Source: Homarus americanus (lineage: Eukaryota > Arthropoda > Malacostraca > Decapoda > Nephropidae). Taken from it: DNA of 64,000 bases. Made by a program: the position numbers and the translations under genes. Below, in pieces: positions 35,173 through 47,901 of the stretch. The notes under the pieces were generated by a model, which was not told the DNA's origin, made no database searches, and saw nothing but the letters and a program-made list of their open reading frames with translations. The stretch lies in the NCBI RefSeq assembly GCF_018991925.1, contig NW_024732415.1, forward strand, positions 3,139,481-3,203,480. Direction: 5' to 3'. The stretch's first letter is position 1. Every line of letters begins with the position of its first letter.

Positions 35173-36750
35173 ATGTGTGCTGAGGATCTCTCTGTCTCTC
35201 TCTCTCTATATATATATTTTCTCTGTTTACCTCTCTCTTAGCTCTATCTCTCTATCTTTCAGTTTTTCACTTAATGCGAATCACATTTCATTTTCACAAA
35301 TTATTTTTCTATTCTTAAAACCTATTAAAATTTACCACTTCTCATTGTAATTTGATTTTTATTTCTACATATTATCTAAGAGAAATTTTATCCCATTCCT
35401 ATTTAACTCTGGATTTTTTGTTTCAAATTTTATTTATGTGGTAAATAAAATTTTACGTTTTTCTAATTCTAAATCTACTCATTACAGATTCTAAGGCTAT
35501 ATCTAATTTTGTTTATAGACCTATTTTTCTTATTCCTATTTTTTTAAATCTAATTCTAGTACTAAATATATCCCCAAAACTAATTCTATATCTGAGTCTA
35601 AATCCTTTCCTACTTATCCATTTAATGATAAACGTAAATGTATTCCTAATTATATTTCAATCTTAAGTAGGAGAGGGAATGTTACTTATCCCACCAACAC
35701 ACTACTTGTTGCTGTTGCCTGTACCTCACTTTAATTATAAGTTACTTTAGAGAGATTGAATATTCGATAGATCTTGAAAGAGAGAGAGAGAGAAAGTTTC
35801 ATCTTTTTGTAACTTAAACTAATATGGTGGGAAATTGACCTATTTCCTATTTTCGCTCGGGGGAACAAGGAGTACTGTACCTTGATACAGTAAACATACC
35901 GTGGTGTGTATGTATGTATGTATGTAAAATGAGTGTTCTTTTTGTATGCCATCCTCGTGGTACAGTATATAATGTATGACGTAGTAAGTACAGTATGTTG
36001 TGTATAATGCATCCATGATATATTACTCGGCGTATTATGTAATGCACTGCAAATATTTAATGCAATAAATAATTAATTGTTTTCATGGTGTATAAATTAC
36101 TATGTGTTGTATAATGTAGCCTTTAATCTATTAATATTTTATAGTGTAGTCTACTTCATAATGTATTGCTTAATGTATAAAGATGAGTATAATATCATAC
36201 ATTGTATAATAAACTGCTTATTGTATTATATAAAACTATGTAAAGTATTCTATGATGCATTGTTTTATGCGTTGCATGATACATTGGGCATTGTTAAGAT
36301 GGAGTGTAATTCGTAATATATAACAATATGCATAGTATAATGTGTGGTGTGTAAGTCTCTGGTCTACAACACGTATAGTTATGTGTCTCAACATTACCGA
36401 CTACAGTACTATTGATACCTAACTTAACCTAACCATTAAGACTGGTTCCTAATAGTAGCGGGGAGCATTATGACTTGCTTCCATTTGGACTGTGGTTCAT
36501 TTGTTGTCTCTATGTAAGTAAAAGACGATATTAGTGATATAGATAATATTGTGATGTGATTATAATTTAATTTTAAGTGATGAGAATAATTAACAAATAT
36601 TTTAATCAATACTAAAGAATGTTGCGTTGTGTGTGGTTCATAGTCACAACATAAACGGTACCTCAGTAATGTGTTCACCTCAATATCAACATCCTCGCAC
36701 ACAGTCAAACACTCGTCTTCTACTCAGCAATATTTACTTCCTCACACACA
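35173..36750. other. AT-rich intronic or intergenic sequence
   Basis: Contains repeated TGTAT/ATAATGTA phrases at 35880-36350, a CT/TA run (35183-35216) and short GA (35780-35794). No exon recognised. Confidence 0.5.
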
Positions 36751-36884
36751 CACACACGCGCGCACACGTGTATTTTCCCCTACTGAAATTCTACGGCGCT
36801 CAGGCTCTTTGTGTGTGTGTTTGTGTGTGTGTGTTTATTTTCCGCGTGTGTGTGTGTTGTATACGTGTGTGTGTATGTACGTGT

Positions 36885-36919
<35 letters not shown>

Positions 36920-36922
36920 ACA
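36746..36922. repeat. CA and TG microsatellite cluster
   Basis: A CA/CG run (36746-36769) and TG runs (36810-36833, 36846-36860, 36893-36919) separated by short unique blocks. Confidence 0.9.
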
Positions 36923-37754
36923 GGTTTATTCAGTGTCCTTACTGGATGACACGAAGGTTGACCTAAATCAAACTTAGTTAAAGGGTGAGCAGACGAAGAT
37001 GTAACAGAAGGTTTTAACAGACTTGGTTCAAAGGTCAAGGCTACATTCTGTCAAGCTGGGCCATAATTTCTCAGGAGGCCCAGGACCGCTCCCTATACCA
37101 ACACTAGTTATATATATAATGAGGGAGGAGAAATATCTTTATCATAATCTTGGTATATACTGAGTGAGGTTGTAACACATATGGTGTGTTGACCTAACCC
37201 CCTGTTATTGTTAAACCCCTCCTCCTCCTCCTACCCCTAGTACAGTCCACACGACCTAGACGCCACTCTGGTTTGTCTCTTGTGTCTCTGTGATGTGTGT
37301 CAGAGGTCCCTCTATAGCTGGAGACGTTTGTTTTATAATATTTTCTTTCGTTCTCTTCTTTGTCTTCTTATTTTTCTTTTGCTACTTATGCTTTTTTTTC
37401 TTCGTATCACATTTATTTTACTCACCATTACTATCTATCTATCATATATCATGTTATTACAAATTCTTTACTTATTTGTAATATTTTTCCTTCTTTAAAA
37501 TCTTCACTTTGTTGCTTTTATTATTTTCTTCTTTTCCTCTCTTCTCATTTCTTACCCGAGCATTCTGGTAACCACACTGGCGCGTCCTTCCTTCGCTTCT
37601 GGGTCGATCTCCTTGAAGCTTGTTGTGTCTGTCTGTACCTTGGTCCAGACCGTCCTGACGTGCTTTCCACTTTTGGTGATTTTAGGACCCCGCTATAGTC
37701 TTCGCATGTCAGAGGCTAAAAACAACAAAAACACACTCTCATTATTTACAGTCT

Positions 37755-37880
37755 CTCTTGATGTGATGCTTGGTGGTGGGGGTGGTGGTTGTGGTGGTCT
37801 TGGTGGGAGTGGTGATGGTGGTGGTTGTTCCGGTGATGGTGATAGCGATAGTGGTGGCGGTGGTTGTGGTGCCTACGTAA
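37755..37880. repeat. (GGT)n-rich degenerate tract
   Basis: GGTGGT-rich sequence giving a poly-Gly frame on + (37613-37987). No gene context. Confidence 0.85.
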
Positions 37881-38043
37881 TATCTAGGATATCGTCTAAT
37901 TCTAATATGATCTCAGTCTTCTCTTTTCCTTTACTTTATTTCTTCTTTTATAAACTCGTATCAACATCCACAACACACAATGGTTGATGTATACTGCTGG
38001 TGTGGAGCAACACTTTGTCACCTCACTTAATCTTACGCAACTG

Positions 38044-38222
38044 GTCAACGCTCACACGGGTCAACACTCTCACGGGTCAACACTCACACGGGTCAACACT
38101 CACACACGGGCCAACACACTCACGGGCCAACACTCACACGGGTCAACACTCACACGGGCCAACACTCACACAGGTCAACACTCACACACGGATCAACACT
38201 CACACGGGTCAACACTCACACA
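38044..38222. repeat. ~15-18 bp repeat around TCAACACTCACACGGG
   Basis: About eleven imperfect units of variable length. It lies directly upstream of, and in frame with, the endonuclease remnant of the old LINE, so expansion may have occurred within that element. Confidence 0.88.
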
Positions 38223-38223
38223 C

Positions 38224-39592
38224 TGGTCCCTTGATATTGCTAGCCACACTGGACACCTGTTTGATCTATCCAATACAGTAATTATCCAAACTCTTACTCT
38301 CTCACAATCCTCTCCCCTTGGCTCCTCTGACCATCGCCTCGTCTGCCGCCAACTGTGCTCTCAAAGCTCATCTAATGAAAAGTCGTAAAAGCGCACAAAT
38401 GGCTTTACAGTAAGATCATGCTGACTGGGATATGTTTCAGGATTTTAGCTTCTCTTGGTTTTCCTTATTTGGTGATTAGTCTTGTCTACTGATATACTCA
38501 ACGTCAGGATGGAGGGATTTATACCTCAAAGAAAACATTTTAAAATTCTCTTAATGAACCACCAAATGTTTCAATAATTCCTGTACCGTTGTAGTAATTG
38601 ATAATGTAAAGGCAAACACAGACACTAATGACACGCACAAGGAAGAGATTATACTGTCATACTGAGATAATTGCTAAGTTATGTAAATCAAATATTGTAT
38701 GTACAAGTTATCGTCCATATTTCAGACCAATTAATATAATATCAAACTGTTCTGGTCCACTTTTGATACGATTAGCTCTAACTGCAGTAAACATTCGTCC
38801 TCTCAACTCGCAGTATGGTTTCACTGACCTCAGACTTCCAGAGGTTTCTCATCTGGACTTGGAGGTGCATATTTTATTTATTTTTTTTTTTGCGCCAAAA
38901 TTTAAACATCAAAATGTGTCAAAAACATAAGGACGATGTAAAAGATAGACAAGAGCTTCTGTCCAGCCAGGAATCATTCACCAGTTCTCAAATTATGTTT
39001 TATAGAGCTTCATCCCGTTCTCTTCAAGTTCTTCAGATTATCTCTTTGTATAGTACAGTCTCCCTTTCTTCGTGAACAGAATATGTTGGCATACACCCGA
39101 GAGAGATCAGACAAATGTCGTTGTCATGTCTATTCCCCAGTGCGTCGTCCCTCTGGCCAAGAACTGAATATATTTTAACCAGGATGATATGAACTGATGA
39201 AGGTCATATGATATAAGAAAAACACTGTGATCCATCCAACCTACTTTCCTATCTCTGGTAACTAATAACAGTATGGCTTCCTTGGTGGCCGCTCTACTGC
39301 TGTGTGTGGCGTTGGAGCACTACACCAGAAACCTTCTATTACTACACATTCACAGGAACCTCTCACCACTCTCCCTGTTGTATAGATACTCCCACAGTCA
39401 GTGTTATGACGAGCTATACCACCAACACCCATCATCAGCCTAACTAACCCACCTGGGAGAACGCATACCTCTTCCGTCAGTATCCCAACCTCTAGAACCT
39501 CTCTCTCTGACTCTGAACATATATTTATCCCTCGGACTAGCGGTGTGTGGAACTCTGTGCTACTGGGTGGTATTATATCCTCCAACAATTGA
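38224..39592 (+). pseudogene. Second LINE remnant: endonuclease end, linker and C-terminal domain
   Basis: Three blocks in order on + but in different frames. (1) 38224-38388 ends with SPLGSSDHRLV (38308-38343), the typical end of an AP-type LINE endonuclease with the catalytic SDH. (2) 38414-38479 reads DHADWDMFQDF then a short aromatic stretch, matching the linker between endonuclease and reverse transcriptase. (3) 39273-39443 and, shifted one frame, 39449-39592 read LSLLYRYSHSQCYDEL and FIPRTSGVWNSV, matching the C-terminal domain of the same LINE type. The reverse transcriptase core is deleted or unrecognisable; SQYGF near 38810 may be a trace. Several stops and frameshifts mark it as old. 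It does not match the LINE at 6875-8721 in family signature. Confidence 0.8.
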
Positions 39593-40227
39593 AAATATCC
39601 TACATTAAACACCTGCAGCCGTTGGTAATATATTTGACAGCAACATGTACTTGATCTCACCCTAGACTATTAATTAGTTAAATATACGAGGTGGGGGGGT
39701 TATTTCAATGTTAATCCTTTATATTTTTGTCGATTTAAATAAGAATATACAAAGAGTCTTTTTGACAACCTTTACCAACAGACACAAAGGGATTTAGGAA
39801 TATGTTTTGTTTTTTATTGTGTTGCGGGGATTAAAGGGGGAGGAAAATTTTTATTCAATATTGCGAAAACAGTTGTTAATGGTGGAAGTGTTGAAGCTGC
39901 GTCAGTGCGGGTGGTAAAAAAAAACATGCCAGTAAATCAGTCAGTCAGTCAGTCATTCACTCAATTAACAGTCAGTCAGTGTATCTATTCATAGACTTGA
40001 AATACTAAAAATATATAATATATAATATCTGAGAGGATATATTTAGATGATGCGTTAATCTATGAAAACATGTCATAGAACTTACACACACACGTAATTA
40101 AACCATAACTTCTATACGTACTATGGGTGAATAATTTTCTCGTTAAATTTGATAAGTAATAAGTATTTTACATCACAGAGACAGGCAGCTGAGATAACAG
40201 CTTCAAAGTTTATTCCCTGGGGCTGTG
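39593..40227. other. Unique sequence, nothing recognised
   Basis: A CAGT-type short run occurs at 39934-39955. No gene seen. Confidence 0.5.
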
Positions 40228-40633
40228 TCTCTCATTACTCACCCTCCTGAGTCAGTGACCTGTGTGTCTCTCATTACTCACCCTCCTGAGTCAGTGACCT
40301 GTGCGTCTCTCATTACTCACCCTCCTGAGTCAGTGACCTGTGTGTCTCTCATTACTCACCCTCCTGAGTCAGTGACCTGTGCGTCTCTCATTACTCACCC
40401 TCCTGAGTCAGTGACCTGTGCGTCTCTCATTACTCACCCTTCTGAGTCAGTGACCTGTGTGTCTCTCATTACTCACCCTCCTGAGTCAGTGACCTATGCG
40501 TCTCTCATTACTCACCCTTCTGAGTCAGTGACCTGTGTGTCTCTCATTACTCACCCTCCTGAGTCAGTGACCTGTGTGTCTCTCATTACTCACCCTCCTG
40601 AGTCAGTGACCCGTGTGTCTCTCATCTCTCACA
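40228..40633. repeat. 39-bp minisatellite, ten units plus partial
   Basis: Units with CTCATTACTCACCCTCCTGA and GTCAGTGACCTG, differing mainly at TGTGTG versus TGTGCG and CCTCCT versus CCTTCT. The stop-free 39-bp period gives a 145-codon frame of 13-residue repeats (SLITHPPESVTC), which I reject as a gene for lack of unique sequence or splice context. Confidence 0.97.
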
Positions 40634-41564
40634 GTACCCTGCCAATACTTAGTACCCTGTGAGTGAACACCATACACGCTCTGAGAACTCTGTCTAGGGT
40701 GCTTACAAATGACCTAAAACCAATGACGTTGACTGTTTTGAATGCAGTTTTGTCAAGTTCAAAACAACATCGAAGAGTGAATCTGAAATAGGTGAGGCTT
40801 TGAACTCTTTGAACGCAGCCTGGGGTGCTCAAAATGACCCACTAACGAATGAATTCTAAATCTCAGGGATTATGAACGCTTTGAACACAGCGCTCATTAT
40901 AAACGTGCAGTTAACTCCTGGTGAACTTTGAACGTTCGTCACCTGTTCAAAACCAAAATAATTAACTTATGATAAAGGCGTCTCTCTCTCTCGGTATAGC
41001 TAATTTCAATGTTAATTAGTGATTGTTAAATTTTAATAGCTGTTTGTGTTAACTGTTTGCGGCGGTTAACTGTTAGTGTTTGTTAACTTAGTCGTGGTTA
41101 ATGTTAGCGGCTGTTAAAATCCAAAACATAACTTACAAAAAATTACATCAAAATTACTCGAGGTAGGAGAGAAAATACGACATAAAACCTTAGAAAATAT
41201 TGTAGGAGTTAGTTCGATTTAGCATTAAGTGAATTTAACTTCGTAAGGTATAGTATAGTCTCAGGGTAGTATAGATGCCATGATAGTTATGACGTCAAGC
41301 AGGCGAGGATCGTGAGTGAGTTTTGACGTACGAGAAATAATAATCGTCTTAGTACCTGGAATCTCAAATGTTGATAAGGTATTTTTATATTATAATATAA
41401 AATATGAGAACGCATTTATTTCACTTAAACTCTTCTATTAAATGTTCCTAAGTTAATTTTCATTTTAAACGGAGACGTGACGTCGCATCTACCTTAAGTC
41501 GGATGATCTTATGTTGTTATGGTAATATTTCTTATCTTAAGTGGCGACTGGGATTAATCTCTCA
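40634..41564. other. Unique sequence
   Basis: Loose repetition of CTTTGAACGC / GTTAACTGTTAG phrases, with no array firm enough to call. No gene seen. Confidence 0.45.
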
Positions 41565-41660
41565 TTAAGTCCAGACTCCTGTTGTGAGCGCCGGACTCTT
41601 CTTAAGTTCGGACTCTCTTACAAGGTCCGGATTCTCTTATTAGGTCCGGACTCTCAGAGG
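41565..41660. repeat. ~26-bp degenerate repeat, four units
   Basis: Units based on AGGTCCGGACTCTCTTA with point changes. Confidence 0.8.
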
Positions 41661-41764
41661 TTTATTGCACGAGTAGAGTCACTTTAGAAACCGACACCAT
41701 TTTTTCTATAATCTTCCACAAAGGAAAAAAATACCGTATTAACTATTGGGTATCTAATCCCAAT

Positions 41765-41815
41765 TTAATAGTAATAATTATAGTAGCGGTAATAATAATA
41801 ATAATAGTAGCGGAA

Positions 41816-41860
<45 letters not shown>

Positions 41861-41866
41861 GCAGAA
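41765..41866. repeat. (AAT)n microsatellite
   Basis: AAT/ATA trinucleotides with AGTAGCGG interruptions. Confidence 0.95.
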
Positions 41867-42788
41867 CAAATATATAATTTAACCTTTAATTCTTCAATCT
41901 CAGGAGCCATCATTTACAGTCTTATGAAATCATTTGCTGTTATATCGGTTCATTTATTTTCCCGTTCCGCAAAGCTCAATTTCATCGGGACACCAAACGC
42001 GTATCGGAAATGCGTCAAAATCAGAAATAAGATGTAATAGAGACTTAATGTATTTAATTATCCTGTCGCGTGTTGGGGAATCTGTTTTGACGCCAAAATT
42101 ATAATGTTATGATGCTTCAGTTTTGTACAGGAAATGTTGATGGGCCAAGTTGTTATTTTATTATCACTATATTATTCTTTGTTATTCCATGTTCTTTAGT
42201 TTGTAATAAATGGATTCTATAGATATATGCTGTGATGTCGTGTTCGTTGGACTTGTAAATATAACAGCGGTGTATAAATGCTCTCTGTTTGAATGCCGTT
42301 TTAGCACCAGAATTAGAATACAATTGAAAAAAAAATCTACCTGTGACAATGTTTTACTCTGTGATATATTTTGCAATTTTTCTAATAACTCCGTAGCGTT
42401 GTTTTCTCATTGTTGAACGGGGTAGCAAATGTAATCTTCATGTTCTCTCATTTGATAGTTAGATAATGAAACGAATAAAGATATGATCCAACACAAACTT
42501 GAAAAAAAAAAACACGTTCCAAATTTCACGAGCGTTCCAGCATAAAAAAGTCTGTCTATTTAAAAGAGTTTTTCTATTTTTTTTTATTAAGTTTCAGCAA
42601 CTGAATAATTTCAACTTAATTTCAACTTTTGTTAGTGTGTTGCTAAACCATTTTTTTTTTTACAAGTAAATTTGGAAGCACGTGAGTACAGTTCTGTGGA
42701 GGCATCTTGTCTTAGTACTGACACGATTAGTAATACATTGTTTACTTATTGCTCAACGGGTTAACATATTGGACGAAATATATGGTTA
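41867..42788. other. Unique AT-rich sequence
   Basis: Overlapping short frames (42182-42416) on both strands without recognisable domain. Confidence 0.5.
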
Positions 42789-42790
42789 GA

Positions 42791-42829
<39 letters not shown>

Positions 42830-42833
42830 TTTA
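42789..42833. repeat. (ATT)n microsatellite
   Basis: About fifteen ATT trinucleotides. Confidence 0.95.
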
Positions 42834-42942
42834 TTCTCATCCAACTTCTAGGATTAAAACATCGCCACCTACAACATCGTTACATAAACATCCTCAGTGA
42901 AAACATCCATCTACAGTTGAGATATTGTTGGTGGAAGCCACT

Positions 42943-42943
<1 letters not shown>

Positions 42944-42972
<29 letters not shown>
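42944..42972. repeat. (GATA)n microsatellite
   Basis: Seven GATA units. Confidence 0.94.
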
Positions 42973-42973
<1 letters not shown>

Positions 42974-43276
42974 AGAAGTTTACATTAATTCAGCATGTAT
43001 ATAGGCAATACAGGTATACACCACACATGGACAGTACAGGTATACAAACACCATCCCTGCACTGCATTCAACCGGCGTGAAATACAGTCCAACACCTTTA
43101 CTCCTTAATGTACGTGAGTAACTCTCAACTCTCTTGGGGAACTTGAAGAAAAGTTTTGACGGTCCGTGAAACTTTCTTCTTGCAGCAAAAAGAACGATTA
43201 AAGTCAATAAAGAAGAAATATATCCGCGGAAAAACACTACCGACACACAGTGAAGACAATGCCATTTATGTCTGCT

Positions 43277-43431
43277 ATAATTTGACTCTAAAATATCACT
43301 AGAATTTGACTCTAAAATATCACTATAATTTGACTCTAAAATATCACTATAATTTGACTAAAATATCACTATAATTTGACTCTAAAATATCACTATAATT
43401 TGACTCTAAAGTATCACTATAATTTGACTAT
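43277..43431. repeat. 24-bp minisatellite, seven units
   Basis: Units with AATTTGACTCTAAAATATCA. One unit lacks CTCT and one has AAAGTAT. Confidence 0.96.
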
Positions 43432-43742
43432 ACTACATCTCTACATCCGATTATTACATGACCACAAGCCCGGTTAGCAGCATAAACAGTGTCCATCATC
43501 ATCAGCCACACGCTTCACGTTACTTCTACAGTTAACGACACTCATCCATTATTAATGAGTTAAAGGTGTGGAGCGTGTTAATAGGTGCAGGTCTACTACT
43601 GCAGATGGTAACTCAGTCGTTAAGTCGATGGTTGGATTTGGTTTCTGAGGTATATGTACGATTATGATTATTTTTATCATAACTGCTAAATATATATACA
43701 TATGCATTCACCCTACTAACACAGAGGAATATATTACTTGGA

Positions 43743-43884
<142 letters not shown>

Positions 43885-43990
43885 TGTATCTTAAGTTCGA
43901 ACCCGTGTACTGAGGGCCGGAGAGTCATGTGTACAATGCGCCAGCCATCTTCCTTTCACCTTTATGACTCCCTGGACTCTGAGAGGTGAC
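43885..43990 (+). other. Possible SINE 3' segment with B-box-like motif
   Basis: Directly after the TA tract comes AAGTTCGAACCCG, close to a polymerase III B box, but no A box lies upstream because the microsatellite occupies that position. It may be a truncated tRNA-derived repeat. Confidence 0.25.
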
Positions 43991-45010
43991 CTGCTCGGAT
44001 TCTCTCTCTCTCTCTCGTTAACCAACTTGTTTGAATTCTTCAACATGTTTTAAGTGTTGCCAGAAATATAATCTGTTTAAGCAATTATTGTCACAGAGAA
44101 ATTGGCTACAGGTGAGGCTGTGAACCCTTTGAGAGATTTAACTCATCTGGCAGCCGAAATTTATCTCTATATTTTCATTTCATTGCCTTTTTCTCTATTT
44201 ATATCTACCGCTTTCTTTCTCTGCCAGTCTATCCTTCTCTTTTGTTGTTTTCTGTATTTTTCATTATTTCTCTCTTGCTTGTCTCTCCCTTTCTCTTGTA
44301 CGTTTCTCTTACTTTTTATCTTACTCTTCTCTTACTTTCTCTCTCACTCTTTACTCAATTTCTTGCCCTTACACTTCTTATTATTTCTCCCTCTTCTCTT
44401 ACTTTCGTTCACTCTTTTCTCACTTTCTCTATTCCTCTTTTAATTTATCTCTCTATCTTCTTAATTTCTATCTCATCCTTGTCTCCTCACATTTCTCTTA
44501 CTCTTCTCTCATTTTCTCTCCTTCTCTCACTTTCTCTCTTACTCCTCAATTATTTCCCTCACCTTGTACTCTGTGTTCAAGATGTCATTTATCAAGGTAA
44601 CTCTACACCAAGGTCTATTTAACGGGGTTCACTAAGTACCAGGTGTATACAGTACCTCTCCCCTATAATGAATTGTACATGTATGGACGCTAAAGGCGGC
44701 GTGTACTCTATATACCTGGATGTATATCGAACACGCGGTATTTTCCCGAACGCCCACAGTCCCCCTGGTTAGAAAATATATACATTTTTGGGTCTTGAAA
44801 CGATTGAGGAAAGTTGTTTAGGTTACCCGTTTGTGTTATCGTGTTTATAGGATGGTTAGTCCACGAACGAGGTGGTTAGGTTGTCCCTCGTCATTCTAAA
44901 CTACCCAATGGACTAGTTTTGGGGTGTAATTATTGTATCTGTACTTTTATATGTGGAATTTGTATTGTGTTGTGGGTTTTTTTTTTCGATCATTTTATGT
45001 TTAGAGTATT
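43991..45010. other. Pyrimidine-rich then unique sequence
   Basis: 44160-44560 is C/T-rich low complexity producing Leu/Ser/Phe frames. 44600-45010 is unique with no gene. Confidence 0.5.
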
Positions 45011-45016
45011 TGTTTA

Positions 45017-45083
45017 CGTTTGTTTGTTTGTTTGTTTGTTTGTGTGTTTGTTTGTTTGTTTGTTTGTTTGTTTGTGTGTTTGT
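45017..45083. repeat. (GTTT)n microsatellite
   Basis: GTTT tetranucleotides with two GTGT interruptions. Confidence 0.94.
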
Positions 45084-45171
45084 TTATTGGCCATAGTTTG
45101 AACCTTCAGTGGCAGGATGTTCATATATTATAAGGTATCACGTGAAGGTTAGCCGTCGTATTTCATCTGAT

Positions 45172-45342
45172 TAGGTTAGGTTAAAACTGATTCAGGTAGA
45201 TTAGGTTAGGTTAGGTTGCCGTTAGATTATAATAGAGTAAGTTAGGTCGGTTAGATTATGTTTGGTTAGGTTAGGTTAGGTTAGGTTAGATTAGGTTAAG
45301 TTAGGTTAGGTTAGGTTAGATTAGGTTAAATTAGGCTAGGTA
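45172..45342. repeat. Telomere-type TTAGG tract, degenerate
   Basis: TTAGG pentamers with variants, including blocks of four or more perfect units, G-rich on +. Confidence 0.92.
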
Positions 45343-45616
45343 TTTAATCACGAGGGAGAATAATGTGTGGTTTAATATTCATGTGATCCATATTATGACT
45401 GTGCCAAGGTCAAGCTTTGATGTGAAAACCTTACGTCTTCCTTGATTTCACTTCAGATCCGAAACACTTGGTGAAACTGATGGATCGAGACACGTGTATA
45501 TTAACCTTAACATATAAATCTTGTTTGGGGAAACTTTTACAGAGGGATGAACTTATTGCATGTTAGTCATTTGTGTGATGATGGATTATGAGACAGACTT
45601 GGAGGCAACCATAAAT

Positions 45617-45618
<2 letters not shown>

Positions 45619-45693
<75 letters not shown>
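45619..45693. repeat. (TG)n microsatellite
   Basis: Uninterrupted TG dinucleotides, about 37 units. Confidence 0.97.
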
Positions 45694-45695
<2 letters not shown>

Positions 45696-46373
45696 AATGT
45701 TTGGAATATGAAAAAGAATTACACAGTTTCTTTGTGTATAAGATGTGCATAATGTTGTGTAATCTCTCTCTCTCTCTCTCTCACACACACCACAAAAATC
45801 TTTAAAGAATATGATTTTTTTTAGTAAAGTTGAAGAGAATTTAACTTATAATAGACTATTAACTCGGTTGACTGTCTTATCATGTAGAAAGATCGTACTG
45901 TTAGCTGACGGTATTGTATGTGCGCCCCAGCTCTATATGTGGTATATTTACTGACCCATATGCTTACAAACTAAGAAAAACACTCTTTCACATAAGCTCT
46001 TACTCAGTCACTCATTCACTCACTCTTTGTTCATTCACACTCCGACTCACCAACGCACTCCTTTCCACCTTCATTGACTCATTAACTCATTTGCTTGTTT
46101 ACTCCGTTACTCATTTATTTACTTCTCGACTCAATCTCTTTCTCAATCATTCATTTATTCAAGGACGGACAAATAGAAATGAAGTCTTTAAAAAAATGCC
46201 TATGATTAATATCTTTATTTGTCGTGTTAATAATTACGTTAGATTTTTTGCAAACATTCTGAAAAAATTTGACATTTATATTTATATTTTCTAATTAAAA
46301 ACATTATTAAAAAACTGAAAGTTCGTGGCATTATCTTTCGCAGTAACAACAAAGCAGTCGTCTCTGAAGTGTC
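45694..46373. other. Unique sequence with CT/CA tract
   Basis: CT then CA dinucleotides at 45762-45790. 45990-46160 has loose CACTCATTCACTC phrases. No gene. Confidence 0.5.
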
Positions 46374-46450
46374 TCTCTGTCTGTCTGTCTGTCTGTCTGT
46401 CTTATTTACGTGTCTGTCTGTCTGTCTTATTTATGTGTCTGTCTGTCCTC
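46374..46450. repeat. (TCTG)n tracts
   Basis: TCTG tetranucleotides interrupted by TTATTTACG spacers. Confidence 0.93.
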
Positions 46451-46502
46451 AAGGGCCTGGAAGTTAATATTTGCCAAGGTCAAGTTTATGTTCAATAGCC
46501 AC

Positions 46503-46560
<58 letters not shown>

Positions 46561-46655
46561 GTTTTTGTTGTTGTTGCTGTTGTTGTTATTAATTTTGTTG
46601 TTGTAGTTATTATTATTATTATTGTTATTGTTATTATTAATATTACTATTATCAT
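46503..46655. repeat. (ATT)n / GTT-rich trinucleotide repeat
   Basis: About nineteen ATT units followed by mixed GTT/ATT trinucleotides. Confidence 0.95.
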
Positions 46656-46877
46656 TACTCCTCCCTTAGTTACAAAGCTTTACTCATCAGCCACCTTCCC
46701 TCACTAAACAACAAATTAATCCTGTTGCCTAATGACGCCCAACGATCCATTATTAACGAGAGGATAATTACCATAACCAGATCACAGATTCACACGAACT
46801 CGATTAAGGCATCAGAGTCGATTAACAAATGATTGGGACGATTGAGATGAAACTTGGAGATGTGGTCTAGTTGTTTA

Positions 46878-46878
<1 letters not shown>
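46656..46878. other. Unique sequence, nothing recognised
   Basis: No gene seen. Confidence 0.5.

Positions 46879-46911
<33 letters not shown>
46879..46911. repeat. (GTCT)n microsatellite
   Basis: Eight GTCT units. Confidence 0.95.
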
Positions 46912-46912
<1 letters not shown>

Positions 46913-46919
46913 GTGACTG

Positions 46920-47030
46920 TATTTGGTATCCAAGTTCGTGTCTCTCTGAGGAATACCAGGGTTCGATCCCTTCTTTGGTCTACGTAGGTATTAATCTATG
47001 TGTGTTTATTGTTGTGCTTACCCAGGTACA
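46920..47030 (+). other. Sequence with a perfect B-box motif
   Basis: GGTTCGATCCC at 46960-46970 matches the polymerase III B box. No A box lies ~44 nt upstream, where the GTCT tract sits. It resembles the 3' half of a tRNA-derived repeat next to a microsatellite, as at 43885. Confidence 0.3.
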
Positions 47031-47469
47031 TTATTCTCGTTCTTATTAGTTATTATTAGTGTAACCATAACATTATATCGTATTCCCATATATAACCTAC
47101 CACTATATCAGGTATACCCATATATATATATATATAATGAACCAACATATTAGCATATCAGTTGAGCCCCAGAAGATATCGTACTGGAGGTAAGGCTAAT
47201 TAATGATAATTACTCCCTTGGGTAATGACGGCGTAATTAGTGGAAGTGACTAGATGGCCCCGTCGATTGTCCTCCACCTGGGGAACACGTTGACCGATAT
47301 TGTCTAAATTGTCAACTGTGGTCAAAGGCTCTAAAGAGGGGAGAATTGGCTGTGGTTGTCGTTCCGTAGTTGGACTTAATTGAGGACGGGAGAAATAGGG
47401 TTAGAGAGGGGATGTAAATGGGATGGAATTTAATTATTGGGAAATTGGCTCATGCTTGTGATGGAACAT

Positions 47470-47472
<3 letters not shown>
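47031..47472. other. Unique sequence with short TA tract
   Basis: TA run at 47121-47136. No gene seen. Confidence 0.5.

Positions 47473-47517
<45 letters not shown>
47473..47517. repeat. (CT)n microsatellite
   Basis: Uninterrupted CT dinucleotides. Confidence 0.96.
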
Positions 47518-47520
<3 letters not shown>

Positions 47521-47854
47521 AACCACTCCCTGGATCATTACGTGAATATTTATTGGATATATAGAATGTGTGTGTGTGTGAGAGAGGGAGAGGGAGAGAT
47601 AGGGCGGAGGATAGAGGGAGAGAGATAGGTGCAGGGGATAGAAAGATAGTGCAGGGGATAGTTAGATATAATAGACACAGTAGCGAGGAAATTGGATAGA
47701 AAAGGATAGACTGGGGGGTCATCATGGAAGCTATTGAGGGACGCAGCACCCGTCCTATACTTATATCTGACATCAAGGAGAATACTGTACCATCCTCACT
47801 GCTTGCTGGGTCATGGCCTTGGGGTAGGTAACGTGTGGGTAGTGTGGGTGGATA

Positions 47855-47857
<3 letters not shown>

Positions 47858-47897
<40 letters not shown>
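47858..47897. repeat. (GA)n microsatellite
   Basis: Uninterrupted GA followed by an A run. Confidence 0.96.

Positions 47898-47901
<4 letters not shown>

Noticed and set aside
46960..46970. Perfect B-box motif as evidence of a functional tRNA gene
   Set aside because: No A box or acceptor-stem pairing at the right distance; at most a truncated tRNA-derived repeat.
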